A stretch of DNA of 30,552 nt from Chara braunii (taxonomy: Eukaryota; Streptophyta; Charophyceae; Charales; Characeae): NCBI GenBank assembly GCA_003427395.1, contig BFEA01000007.1:7900662-7931213 (forward strand). The letters are read 5' to 3'. Made by a program: the position numbers and the translations under genes. The notes under the pieces were generated by a model. That model did not search any database. It was not told the DNA's origin and worked only from the letters and a program-made list of their open reading frames with translations. Shown piece after piece: positions 1 through 9,225 of this stretch; the first letter of the stretch is position 1, and the number at the start of each line of letters is the position of its first letter.

Positions 1-707
1 TACCCCTTGGTACTTGCTGAGTACAGTCTGTCTGTCTATTCTTTCTGCATCGAGTCTCTTCTGTCCTAGGTGATAGTACTCTGTGGATGAAGGATAGGGC
101 CTGTATGACGAAACCCCTATCTGACTTAGTAGAGCTGATACCGTGTCTAATCTCACTGTCTCGGAGGCCTAACCCTCCCAAGGACCGGTGCTGACCGGCG
201 GGGCTCGGATTGGGCGTGACACTGTGGGCTTGAACGGCGGAGACGTGGGCTGACACAACAGACAGTCTTAAGTGTTGAGGGCCTTGTTGACCCAAACCCC
301 TACCGGACCTAGTAAGGCTAAAGGTCGCGTCTGACGACTCGACTGTCCTGGAGGCCAAACCCTCTCAAGGACCGGTACTGACCGGCGAGCTGCTTGGTGT
401 GGCACGGTAGGCCCGAAAGGCTGAGTTGTGGGCTGATGCAACGGGCCAGACCAAGCTGATCACGTTGTCCTGTCTGCGACGTTAAAGAATTCTTGAGGAG
501 TTTGGGGGATCTCCTTAAAAGGCCTCCTGATCAGCAACAGGTCTAGTAGTGACATCCATAGTGTAGGCCTAGGCTAGAGACCATAGTTGACAGGATCCCT
601 GTCCGGATTTTGTAAGTCTTAGATTGAGTCTATAGGGTTGTCAGTCAGGGGGTCAGAGTCTACGTGGTGAGGTTTGGAACCACTAATCCGGTTGTGCACT
701 TATCACC
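1..707 (+). other. Leader of element A (no gene seen)
   Basis: No credible coding region lies before the gag ATG at 708. The stretch is best read as the untranslated leader between an off-window 5' LTR and gag. It holds an imperfect tandem duplication. No primer binding site is seen, so that should lie further left. Confidence 0.55.
106..455 (+). repeat. Imperfect tandem repeat in leader of A (about 183-187 bp x 2)
   Basis: The stretch from about 106 (TGACGAAACCCCTA) recurs from about 288 (TGACCCAAACCCCTA). Both units go on through a shared AAGGACCGGT.CTGACCGGCG block and a GTGGGCTGA..CAAC block. Spacing is 183 to 187 bp, with many substitutions, so the duplication is old. Confidence 0.7.
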
Positions 708-2652
708 ATGGTTGAGACCCGTAGTGGGTTAGACACTAGCCCCTATGCCAAGGAGCAGCAAGAGAAGATGGTCGCTTTAGAGAAAGAGAACAGGGAGAGG
801 AAAGAGCGCGAGAAGCAAGTAAAGTTAAAGGCGATTGCAGACGAACAGGCGGCAAAGATGAAGGAATTGGAGGAGGAGATGGAGAAAAGGAAGAAGGCTG
901 CTGAAGAAGAAGCGGCAGCTAAAGAAGAGAAAGAGAGAATGCGTATTGAGAGTAGAGAGGGGAGTAGTGGCACGAAGAGAGATATAGACGCATAGATGGA
1001 GAGAAAAATAAGTGAGTGGGTTACTAACTTATCGTTGGGAGAAGAGGAAGAGGCGGAGTCTTATGTGTCTGAGGATGAGAGGGCTGCGCTAGCCAGTGAG
1101 CTAGCCGCAATGACAGACCCCATGGAACGGCGAGAAAGGAATGAGGAGCAGAAGTGAGCATGGAAGCTGAGGATGAAGAGGGAGAAAAAGAGGAGGAGAG
1201 AGGAAGTGAACAAAATGACCGCGGAGGTAGCAAAGGTGCAGGAGTGCAGGCAGGAAGTGTTGGCCCAACCTGACGACAAGGCCAAGTGGGACAAGGTGTT
1301 GGGTTACTTGGAAGTGTTGAGCAAGGCCTGGATGGAGGCGCGCCAGGCTAGTTGGAGCCAAGATGTAGCGTTGAGTGCCATGCGGTCAGGATTTAGGGAG
1401 TTTGCGCGCGAGATCGTCACCCACATTGGGGGCGAAGTAAAGCAGTTGAGGGACAATGTAGGAAAGTTCTGTGAAGACGCCATTGAGGGTGCCAAAGCTA
1501 TAGCCGCTGTAAAGGGAGAGGCCAGACCCCGTAAGGACCCAGTGAAACTTAAGTTCCCAGATGTGTACGGGGGAAAGAAGGAAGAAAACTTTGACAACTG
1601 GGAAGCCAGTGTCAATAGTTACATTTATTTACAACACATCCTGATTGAGGAGCACGTCCTCGTGGCCTTCCAAGCCCTCAAGGATGAAGCGGCTAGTTTC
1701 GCTAGGTGTCTTGCGCGCGCAGCCGGTTGTGAAAACAACCTGGTTGCATACTCAAAAGTCACCCCTCTTTCCCAATTCCTCAAGCTCCTCAAGGAGCGTT
1801 TCGCCGACCCAACGAGAGGCATTAGAGTCTCTGACAAACTACAAACGATCCACTCACGATAGTGGAGGAGTGCCAGGGCACTCAAGGGTACCATGGACGA
1901 CTTGGTAGCCGTCCCGGACCATGGGGTCACTGAGACCCAGTTGGTCCAGTTATTTTATCGTGCCATGCCAGAGGCCCTGCGTGGGCATTTCTTCGACAAG
2001 TCTGAACAGGCCGGCATCACCTATGATGCGTTGAGTAGAGAAGTCGTCCTGTATGAGTCGAAGTCTATGCCAGTTACTACTTTCTGGCACAAGGACTTAG
2101 GCAAGGGAAAGCAGTGGAAGGGTCGTACCATCTCAGGCCAGGTGAGGGCCAAGGATCACATGATCCTTACGTTAGAGGAAGGTGGTACTGATGAGGTCCC
2201 ATACAGTCAGATTGAGTGGGGCCTAGAGGAGGAGGACAGTAGTATGGGACAGGGGAGGTCTTATGTTGCTGTCTCGGCTGGAGGGAGGCCGCAAGGTAGA
2301 GGGGGAGGCCAGGGCCAAAGGGGCCAGGCCATGGGAGGCCGTGGACCGAGCGCACAGGGGGTTGGCGGCCAAGGAAACCGCCAAGCGGGAGGTGGGGGTC
2401 AAGGTCCCCCGTCAAATCGCCAAGGTAATTGGTCCCCACAACGAAGAGGTGGAAGGGCACCTCAAGGAGGTTGGCACTCAGGCTTGCCACAGGGCAGGCC
2501 CTGGGAAGACTTGGGCTTGAACCAGCGTTTATGGCAGGAAGGACCAGGGTCAGTGCGTATTCTGTGGTGACCCGACCCACGTTATCAAATATTGTCTTAA
2601 GTATAGGCAGGCCCGTTGGGCTGCCCAGCAGTCAAAAGGCAGCCGCCAGTAG
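708..2652 (+). pseudogene. gag: Element A gag polyprotein (decayed)
   Basis: Gag would form the particle that packages element RNA. The frame starts at ATG 708 and opens with a highly charged Lys/Glu-rich segment, probably coiled coil (about residues 10-95). The capsid-like part lies near 1500-2100, followed by an Arg/Gly/Gln-rich stretch (2270-2500) and a CCHC zinc knuckle at 2554-2595 (C-X2-C-X4-H-X4-C). The frame from 708 to about 2530 is constant but broken by TAG 993, TGA 1155 and TAG 1860. The knuckle lies one frame over, which implies a small indel near 2530-2550, and that frame ends at TAG 2650. Element D has CAA (Gln) opposite TAG 1860. Family assignment is firm; a product is not expected. 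Confidence 0.85.
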
Positions 2653-3362
2653 GGGTCGCAACTGCCCCTACTTCAAGGTCATGTGGAGAAGTGAGCGCGC
2701 GCGAACAGGACACTCCCAACCCACATGAGCCTATGGCAGAGGTTGCAGGCCCGTGCCTAGCTAGCTGTCCGGAGACTGCTTGTGTCAGCGTCTCTTTAGG
2801 CACGTCCCTCACAGGTGTGGCAGAAGAGTTAAAGGAGAGGATGGCAGCCTGGGCCAAGATGAAGAAAGAGAGTAAAGGACAACTGATCTTGGTAGATGTA
2901 GAAGTTTTCAGGAGTAGAGTAGGGGCCCTTATAGACTCAGGGGCCACCCGCAGTTACATTAGTCGTAGAGCGCTGAAAAAGTTGCGGCTAGGATTAAAAG
3001 TCCAGAAATTGGCATACCCCATAGTCAGTGTCCTCGCAGACAATCGCACAATGCGTGTTGAGGACTATGCAGAGGGAGTCTAGGCATACTTTCGCCTAGA
3101 GAAGAATGGGAAGGTGGAGAAAGTCTTCCATTCCTTGACTCTTTTCGTATAGGATGACCTTCCTTTTGACGTAGTGCTAGGAATGGATTGGGGAGAGGCA
3201 GCAGGGCCCACACTCCATTTGAGAGAACATGAGTGTAGGCTCCCTAGCCCGTCAGGCGAGGTTAAGACTGCCCGCCTGTTTCATGTGTCAGGTGTAGATA
3301 ACGCCTTGGCACATTGCTGTCTCCGTGCTCCCGCGTTTGCGCGGTTAGTGAAGAAGGAGTAG
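2616..3362 (+). pseudogene. Element A retropepsin-like protease (decayed)
   Basis: This is the aspartic protease that would cleave Gag-Pol. The active-site signature ALIDSGATRS is near 2925-2950, and the downstream DVVLGMDW block typical of Gypsy proteases is near 3165-3190. The frame is shared with the RT that follows. TAG codons at 3081, 3150 and 3360 interrupt it without changing frame. The start is uncertain: the open stretch begins at ATG 2616, overlapping the gag knuckle in another frame, as expected for a pol reached by frameshift, but decay could also explain it. Confidence 0.82.
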
Positions 3363-4379
3363 TTAGAAGAACAAGCCTTTGTAGTTTATGTTCGACCTGT
3401 CGCTGAGGCCAAGGAAGAGGATAGTTCCACAGATCCAACCATTGCCAAGCTGCTGGAGGAGTTCAAAGATTTGACTGAGTCGCTGACAGCAGTAGTGTCG
3501 CGACCCATCCAGCACAGAATAGAGATAGAGCCTGGCAGTAGAACTCGTAAGGGTGCAGTTTACAGGATGTCACCTAGGGAGTTAGAGGAGCTTCGCAAGC
3601 AGTTAGATGAGCTCCTAGAGAAAGGTTGGATCAGGCCCAGTTCGTCTCCTTTTGGAGCACCAGTCCTGTTTGTCCCAAAGAAGGAAGGAGAACTTCTTAT
3701 GTGTGTAGACTATAGGGGTTTGAACGCGATTACTGTGAAGAATGATGAGCCGCTGCCCAGGATAGACGATCTCTTAGATCGGGTGCAGTGTTGCAAGTAC
3801 TTCTCCAAAATAGACTTGAAGTCCGGATACCATCAGATAGAGGTTCATCCTGATGACCAATACAAGACTGCGTTTCGGACTACATACGGGCACTATGAGT
3901 TTATAGTGATTCCCTTTGGATTAACCAACGTGTCAGCTACTTTTCAGCGTTGTATGAATGACCTGTTTAGACCATGGTTAGACAAGTTTGTAGTGGTTTA
4001 TTTAGATGATATCTTAGTTTTCAGCAAGACCCTCCAGGAGCATCAGGGTCATCTGAGGCAGGTCTTGGAGAAGCTTAGAGAGGCTAACTTCAAGATCAAC
4101 GCGAAGAAGTGCGAGCGGGCCAAGACACAAGTCCTGTACTTGGGCCAGGTATTAGACGGAGACGGCATTAAGCCAGAGGACAGCAAGATCGCGACGATTA
4201 GAGACTGGCCGACGCCCCACACATTGACAGAGTTGCGATCGTTCCTAGGCCTAGCTAACTACTACAGAAAGTTCATGAGGAACTTCTCCACTATCGCCGC
4301 TCCCTTGCGCAGGTTGCTAAAGAAAGAGGCAATCTGGCAATGGGACAAAGACTGTACGTCTGCGCTCAGCGCGCGTTAA
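3363..4379 (+). pseudogene. Element A reverse transcriptase (decayed)
   Basis: This is a Ty3/Gypsy reverse transcriptase that would copy element RNA into DNA. Visible blocks in order are KGWIRPSSSPFGAPVLFV, CVDYRGLNAIT, motif A FSKIDLKSGYHQ with its catalytic Asp, IPFGLTN, motif C VYLDDILVFS with the two catalytic Asp, and the thumb block RSFLGLANYYRKF. The open stretch from 3471 is uninterrupted and all three catalytic Asp remain. It ends early at TAA 4377, just after WDKDCTSAL, because a small deletion throws the RNase H domain into another frame. A Val replaces the usual Ala in the TNVSATFQ block. Confidence 0.9.
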
Positions 4380-4873
4380 TAGAGTATCATGTCCTCAAAG
4401 TAGCTGATCCGTCCTTGCCATTTGTCGTCACCACGGACGCAAGTCAGTATGGGATAGGCGTCGTGTTGCAACAAGATGACGGCCATGGCTACAGACCCGT
4501 AGAGTTCATGTCCGCGAGGATGCCCTCAGAGAAGGTAGCCACCTCGGCGTACAAGAGAGAACTCTACGCTCTCAGGCAGGCTCTAGACCATTGGAAGCAT
4601 TACCTGCTTGGGAGGCACTTCAAAGTGTATTCTGACCACGAAACACTTAGATGGTTAAAGACTCGGGCCAAGATGACACCGAAGTTGACTAGGTGGGTCG
4701 CTAAGATAGACCAATATGACTTTGAGCTTAAACCAATAAAGGGCAAGTACAACGTAGTTGCGGACGCTCTAAGTAGAAGATCGGACTACTTTGGAGCTAT
4801 AGTACACTATCTGGATATAGGGAGAGACCTGCAGGAAAAAGTAAGGCAAGCATATGCGCAAGACCCTATCTAA
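4340..4873 (+). pseudogene. Element A RNase H and start of integrase linker
   Basis: This RNase H domain would degrade the RNA strand of the RNA:DNA hybrid. It reads TTDASQYGIG (catalytic Asp), then KRELYALRQAL (Glu), YSDHETLRWL (Asp) and ADALSRR near the end, matching the Gypsy RNase H plus the following tether. It lies one frame away from the RT, so a small indel around 4350-4375 separates them. TAA 4871 ends the open stretch, but the same frame continues into the integrase zinc-finger region. Confidence 0.87.
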
Positions 4874-6315
4874 AGCGACCTCCTAGAAAGAGTTAGAGAG
4901 GCCCCAGAGACCGAACCAGATTACTGCACTACAGATGGGTTGCTGTTTGAGAAGACCAATGTGTTTGACCGCCTGTGCGTTCCCAACAACGAAGAGATTC
5001 GTAGTTTGATCCTAGGGGAATGCCACGATACTGAAGGGCATTTCGGTTGGCAAAAGACATTAGCCAACCTGATGCGGGCGTATACCTGGCCAGGGATGAA
5101 GAATGACTGCATAGAGTATGTCCGCAGTTGTAAAGTGTGCCAGAGGAATAAGTCTACTACACGCGCGCCCCTAGGTCTTCTCAGACCCTTGCCTATTCCG
5201 GATTAGCCGGGAGACTAAGTGTCCATAGACTTCATGGACACCCAAGTCAAAAGCAAACATGGTAAGAGCCAAGTCATGGTTAGCGAGAACGGAATTAGTA
5301 ATGTCGTCCCTAGGTCTTCTCAGACCCAGAGGCACGTACAAAATTAGTAATACAAAAGTTCTTTGACTTTTGGGTTAGCGAGAACGGAATCCCATTGTCA
5401 ATATCTAGCGATAGAGATAGTCGATTCACCAGCCAGAACTGGCAAGAACTCATGAGAGTCTATGGATCTAAGTTATTAATGTCGTCCGGCCACCATCCAG
5501 AGACAAACGGCCAGACAGAACAGATGAATAAGATCCTACAGCAAGTTCAGCGCATGTACATTAGACCAGACCAGATCAACTGGGATGAGATGTTGCCTAA
5601 GGTAGCCAGCGCATACAACAACAGCGTGCATCTATCCACCTGCCACACTCCCAATGAGCTGCACAAGTCCTTTAGACCACGCAGACCGTTCGAAGGACTG
5701 AACCGAGATCAAATTCACAGGCTACCGCCCGGTACCAGGGAGTTTGCAATACAGCACGAGAAAGAATTAGCAATTGTTGTTGAGAACCTCCGAAAGGCCC
5801 AGCATAGGATGATCGAACAGGCTAATAAGCACCGTCGCCCATCGCAGTTTCAAGTAGGCGACTTAGTCTGGGTCAAGGCAAAAGAGTTTGCGCCTGAAGA
5901 AAACATCTCGCAGAAGTTACTGCCTGCATATAGAGGACCGTAGCCAGTTCTAGAAGTTAAGGGCGGAGAGGATGGACCGTCCTATACTGTAGAGATTCCA
6001 TTACACCTCCACACATATCCTCTCTTCCACGCTTCAAAGCTGTTGCCGTGTGTCACGAGCCAACAGTTCCCTTCAAGAAGATCCATGATCCCTCCGGATA
6101 TGGACGGAAGTTATGACATTGAAGGTATTGTAGACGAGGATATGTTTAGAACAGGAGGCAGAGGTCGTCCCCAGAAGCAATATAAAGTCCGGTTTGCCTA
6201 TCAGGAACCGGAAGACGACCGCTGGTTCACAAAAACAGAACTTCTAGAGACAGCTTCCGACATAGTCCGAGCCTATGAGCGTGACAGGAAAGGTAAAGGT
6301 CCCGCCTTGGACTAA
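4874..6315 (+). pseudogene. Element A integrase with chromodomain-like tail (decayed, patched)
   Basis: Integrase would insert the element DNA. The HHCC zinc-binding region is seen as ECHDTEGHFGW then CKVCQRN near 5020-5150. The first catalytic Asp is in VSIDF (about 5220), the second in SDRDSRF (about 5405) and the Glu in NGQTEQMNK (about 5510). The C-terminal GDLVWV block is near 5860. A chromodomain-like segment follows (about 6100-6280) with YKVRFAYQEPEDDRWF. Stops: TAG 5204 (Gln in element D), TAA 5216 (Ser in D) and TAG 5941 (Trp in D). Positions 5278-5327, between the first two catalytic Asp, are not integrase sequence but a mosaic of nearby pieces, and the frame changes across it. Confidence 0.87.
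5278..5327 (+). repeat. Mosaic patch of short copies inside integrase of A
   Basis: Four short blocks overlap end to end. 5278-5295 equals 5373-5390 (18 bp). 5293-5302 equals 5342-5351 (10 bp). 5299-5309 equals 5477-5487 (11 bp). 5308-5327 equals 5168-5187 (20 bp). In element D the same place holds about 50 bp of normal integrase sequence. The patch therefore replaced about the same length with copied pieces from within about 200 bp. Confidence 0.8.
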
Positions 6316-6340
6316 GGTGATCTCGGAGGACCTCGAATTT

Positions 6341-6353
6341 AGGACGGCGGGAG
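6341..6353 (+). other. Polypurine tract of element A
   Basis: The tract AGGACGGCGGGAG lies directly before the TGAAACGG start of the 3' LTR, the place where plus-strand DNA synthesis is primed. Element D has GGCCGGCGGGAG at the same place. It is short and interrupted by C, so the call is moderate. Confidence 0.55.
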
Positions 6354-7209
6354 TGAAACGGTTTTCACCTTTTAGCAGTAGCAGATGCAGTACCCAGGGC
6401 TCGATCCCTAGACCTCACCCTACCCATGTACAGTATNTGTGTAGACCCCGAGAGTTGAACCTATGACCTGTGTATTCGTAGACAGTTGGTAGGTCTGTCA
6501 TAGGTCCATAGGCAGCAGGGGTTCGATCTGTAGGTCTATAGAGTAGAAGTCTTAGCAAGTTCCAGAAGCTTAGCTGTAGTCCTTCTAGAAGGTAGGCAAG
6601 TGGGCAAGTGGGCAAGTGGCGAGGCAAGTGGTGGACTAAACTGCAGTGCAATCGCAGTACGACTTCGGTAGGATAGCAATGAGTCCACAGTCAGTCAGCG
6701 GTAAGGTCCAGTCAGTCCCAGTCCGGTCCAGCAAGTACCACGGGGGACTGTGAGCACCATGGGCCGATGGCAAAGGGCAGACCAACGAGTTTCCGAAGTA
6801 TAAATCAAGAGGCAGCGCCCAGCCTTTCATTCATTCCTGTGTGAGCCATGCGGAAGCGCTGCCACAGCGACTTGTGCAAGGAGGTCTGCAGTGAGCCCGG
6901 AGGACGCAGTGGACGAGAGTGAAGGAGCTTAGTATAGCGATAGGTTAGAGGCGGCCATAGCTGCCATAGTTGTAGTTAGTAGGAAGTGTGTGTGTGTGTG
7001 TTCCAGTGTTCAGGGTAACGTGTGTGGGATATCCAGGGTGATCCGGAGTGCGTGAATAGTGAGTTGTTTGGGCGCTAAGTCGCCATAGCCAGTTGAAAGT
7101 GAACTCGTACCTGGCAGCCATATCTCTGAGTTTTGAGTGGGCGCATGTCAGTTTGCTGCGTTGCTGTTTACATGCATGAAAAGTGTGAATGAGTACGAGT
7201 CTGATTGCA
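6354..7209 (+). repeat. 3' LTR of element A
   Basis: The LTR runs from TGAAACGG to GATTGCA, so it has TG...CA ends. Boundaries come from comparison with the minus-strand LTR of D (17197-18125): similarity starts at the purine tract and stops after GATTGCA. It includes a (GT)n run at 6988-7000 and a TATA-like box. One N lies at 6437, an uncalled base. No coding region is seen. Confidence 0.75.
6799..6805 (+). promoter_or_regulatory. TATA-like box in LTR of A
   Basis: TATAAAT sits in the middle of the LTR, and the sequence just after it (CAAGAGGCAGCGCCCAGCC) is conserved in D, where the box reads TATACAT. Position and conservation fit a U3 core promoter. Start of transcription is not determined. 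Confidence 0.45.
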
Positions 7210-7252
7210 GAGGTCATGATTGAGCACTATGATTGAAAAGAACTGTGAACGG
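7210..7252. other. Short unassigned stretch between A and B
   Basis: These 43 bp lie outside the LTR of A and outside the target duplication of B. They are probably the host sequence into which both elements inserted. No gene is visible. Confidence 0.5.
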
Positions 7253-7257
7253 GTAGT
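7253..7257. repeat. Target-site duplication of element B, left copy
   Basis: GTAGT directly precedes the TG that opens the left LTR and recurs at 16611-16615 directly after the right LTR. Five bp is the usual size for LTR retrotransposons. Confidence 0.8.
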
Positions 7258-8504
7258 TGAGTTGGGCGATGTACATATATAGCCAAGGATCGGCAATGTG
7301 TTAAAAAAGACTGAATGGACAATGCAGTGCTAGTGGAATCTCAACAAGCAGTGTACATCCTGATACATACAAAAATGGTGCTTTGTAGTGCATTGGAAGA
7401 CTCAGATACACATCACCTGACCGGGACTGACCTCCCTCACGTAGTACAAGACAGTGTAGCGGAATGCTAGAATACCAATGACTAGCCCAACCAATGTCGC
7501 AACGCAGACCAAACATACATCATCCTCATCACAAGGTGTGAAGGGGCCTGGCGCTACACACAGGAAGAATGCGCCAAGTCCAGATCATGCACAGACGAAG
7601 AGGAGGGAATCAGACGAAGAAGAGGGGGGGGGATGGGAATGTCGTCAACACCAAGTCTTCGTTACAAGTCCTAGATAATCCCTCGTCAAAATGTCTGAAG
7701 CCCAATGTCGAGTCTAGATCCAAATGTCACAATCCCGCTCTCTCGTAGTCTGCTGATGCAGTGAAGTCAGGTAGCAGAAGAGGAAGAAGAAGAACTCCTC
7801 TCTCTCTCCCATGTGCCAGGTACTAACCTGTGAAGTTGGCGCTGTCCTGCAGGTACCTCGAAGACGCTGCAGGTACCTCAAAGACGCTGCAGGTAAGTCT
7901 CCCTGGCCTCCGCCCAATCTCTCTCTCTCTCTCTCCAGTACTACTCTAGCTTCTACTAGCGCCCTGCGCTGAAGACTACTGCTAACGCTACTACTACTAC
8001 TGCAGCGCTCCTCCAGAGTGCTGCTGCCAAATCCTGAAGACTACCTCCTGCCTCCTGAACTGCACGTGAAGTGTCTGGGAAGTCCCTATGAACTACCTGC
8101 AGCCTGCAGGGCGGGCCAGTCTTATATAGTGCTGGCCCGTCCAGGAGGCTGCTCTTGCCAATGCCAAGACGTGCCAGACCCTGGCGTTGAAGCTCAAACA
8201 AGGTTTGTCTTGAAAACAGGCCCAAAATGGCCTATGCTAAAACCAAGGTCTGGTGCCTAAGTTTCAGGGCAGGTCGATTTTATGAGGGCCTAAAACTGGC
8301 CCTCCGTTTCAGGCTGAAAAGACACAGGGCCTGGAGGGCCCTGTTTTAGGCTGAAACGACACAGGGCCTGTAGGCCCTTGTTTTCAAGGTTTCAGGCTGA
8401 AACGACACATGCCCTATAGGCCCTTGTTTTCAGGCATTCAGGCTGAAAACGACACGGGCCTGAAAACGGCCCCGTGCAGCCTGTTGCAGTCGCAGCATGT
8501 AACA
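7258..8504 (-). repeat. 3' LTR of element B (left copy)
   Basis: The copy matches 15252-16610 with scattered substitutions. It ends at GCATGTAACA (8495-8504), the complement of the TGTTACATGC that opens the right copy. Its own outer tip reads TGAGTTGGGCG, so about 10 bp present in the right copy (TTACATGCCC) are missing after TG. A (CT)n run lies at about 7917-7936. It has one copy of a block that is doubled in the 5' LTR. Short ORFs on both strands are not supported as genes. Confidence 0.9.
8285..8475 (+). repeat. Degenerate hairpin-rich repeats at LTR end of B
   Basis: About four to five degenerate units of roughly 45 bp carry CAGGCTGAAACGACACAGGG followed by palindromic stretches such as GGGCCTGGAGGGCCC and GGGCCTGTAGGCCC. 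The right LTR has the same block (about 16440-16575) with about one unit fewer. In element sense this is the first part of U3. Confidence 0.6.
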
Positions 8505-8517
8505 CCCCCCTCTCCTT
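8505..8517 (-). other. Polypurine tract of element B
   Basis: On the minus strand AAGGAGAGGGGGG directly precedes the LTR start TGTTACATGC. This is the expected primer for plus-strand DNA synthesis. Element C has AAGGAGGGGGGG at the same place. Confidence 0.85.
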
Positions 8518-8860
8518 ATGAAGTCGAGCCGGGTCGAGGGCGAAGCTGACGATCTGAAGGTGGAACATGGATGCGGGTGCGACATGGAGCCGAAGATACC
8601 GGCTTGCCTTGCATCTTGCATTCGTAGTGTGCGAGAACATCTGGAGCTGTTGCTTGGAGTTCCGCACGGGTCAACCAACGGTCGGCTTTGTGGGTGCAGT
8701 ACGCAAAGTGTACCGAGTATTCGGTTGGCCTGTTGCCGTAGCGTCGCTGGGAGATGACGTCGCCGACTTCTTGAAAACCGTCCATAGAGAGTGGGTGTTG
8801 CGATCGTCGCCCGGGAAAATCGTCATCATCCGCCTCCGCGGAAGCCGAGAGACGGTTAAC
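8516..8860 (-). pseudogene. C-terminal, chromodomain-like tail of B Pol
   Basis: The minus-strand frame reads DDDDFPGRRSQHPLSMDG, then a chromodomain-like stretch with YSVHFAYCTHKADRWLTRAE, and stops at TAA 8516-8518, overlapping the polypurine tract. Element C has the same end. The segment between the integrase core and this tail (present in C, with GDLVWVF and FHASKL) is missing, and an A/T-rich insert sits there instead. Part of the 162-residue open frame reaching 9004 lies in that insert and is not pol. Confidence 0.75.
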
Positions 8861-9225
8861 GGGGGCCCAAATATTCGCCGTTTTCGTTGGTAATTGCGGT
8901 GCGAATTTCATCAAAAATTTTAAAAACAAACTATATGAGACCATAGTGCAAACATCAAAAAAGGAAACAGGCCAAAAAAAACGAAAAAAAAAACAAAAAA
9001 ACACTACGAAACCCTAACACAAAGACACTGTCCAAGTCAAAATGAAGCGTCCAACGAAAATAAAAACGAAATTATTGATCCAAACGTGTCAAAACTGCAC
9101 GCATGACGTACCCTAAAGCACATATATATCACACAAAAATAAAAACAAGAAAAAAAGCAAAAAATCAGCACAATATGATAGTTTCAATGCAATTCGGTGC
9201 AAAATTCGTCGAAAATAACACCCCT
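8861..9225. mobile_element. A/T-rich 365-bp insert, possible MITE-like element
   Basis: The insert interrupts the pol of B. It is A/T-rich with many poly-A runs, unlike the coding flanks. The 7-bp word GGTTAAC is found on both sides (8854-8860 and 9226-9232). The ends are weakly inverted: GGGGGCCC at the left and the complement of ACACCCCT at the right, followed by TTCGCCG / TTCGACG. It has no coding capacity. An insertion combined with a deletion of about 220 bp of pol is needed. The transposon reading is an inference. Confidence 0.45.

Larger units (their letters stand above)
1..7209 (+). mobile_element. Element A: Ty3/Gypsy LTR retrotransposon, 5' end outside window
   Basis: Reading left to right one meets a long leader, gag with a CCHC knuckle, an aspartic protease (DSGAT), RT (YLDD), RNase H (TDAS), an integrase with DDE residues, a chromodomain-like tail, a short purine tract and an LTR. 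This order (integrase after RNase H) defines Ty3/Gypsy, and the C-terminal chromodomain-like segment suggests a chromovirus-like branch. The 5' LTR is not in the window: nothing in 1-707 resembles the LTR at 6354-7209. The 3' LTR end was set by comparison with element D, since both match up to GATTGCA and then diverge. About ten in-frame stops, frameshifts and a rearranged patch in integrase make it defective. Confidence 0.88.

Noticed and set aside
1-707. Possible 5' LTR of A
   Set aside because: No similarity to the 3' LTR at 6354-7209 and no primer binding site; kept as leader only.
743-973. Minus-strand Ser/Phe-rich frame opposite the start of gag of A
   Set aside because: Shadow of the Glu/Lys-rich gag codons on the other strand.
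708-6315. TAG reassigned as an amino acid in A
   Set aside because: B, C and D also carry TGA and TAA stops and frameshifts, and D shows ordinary Gln codons at the matching sites; decay is simpler.
6437-6437. Single N in the LTR of A
   Set aside because: An uncalled base, not biology; it only warns that the assembly has weak spots nearby.
7478-7678. Plus-strand open frame present in both LTRs of B (also 15485-15745)
   Set aside because: LTR copies share one template, so similarity is not selection; the frame runs antisense to the element and has low-complexity Ser/Glu/Gly content.
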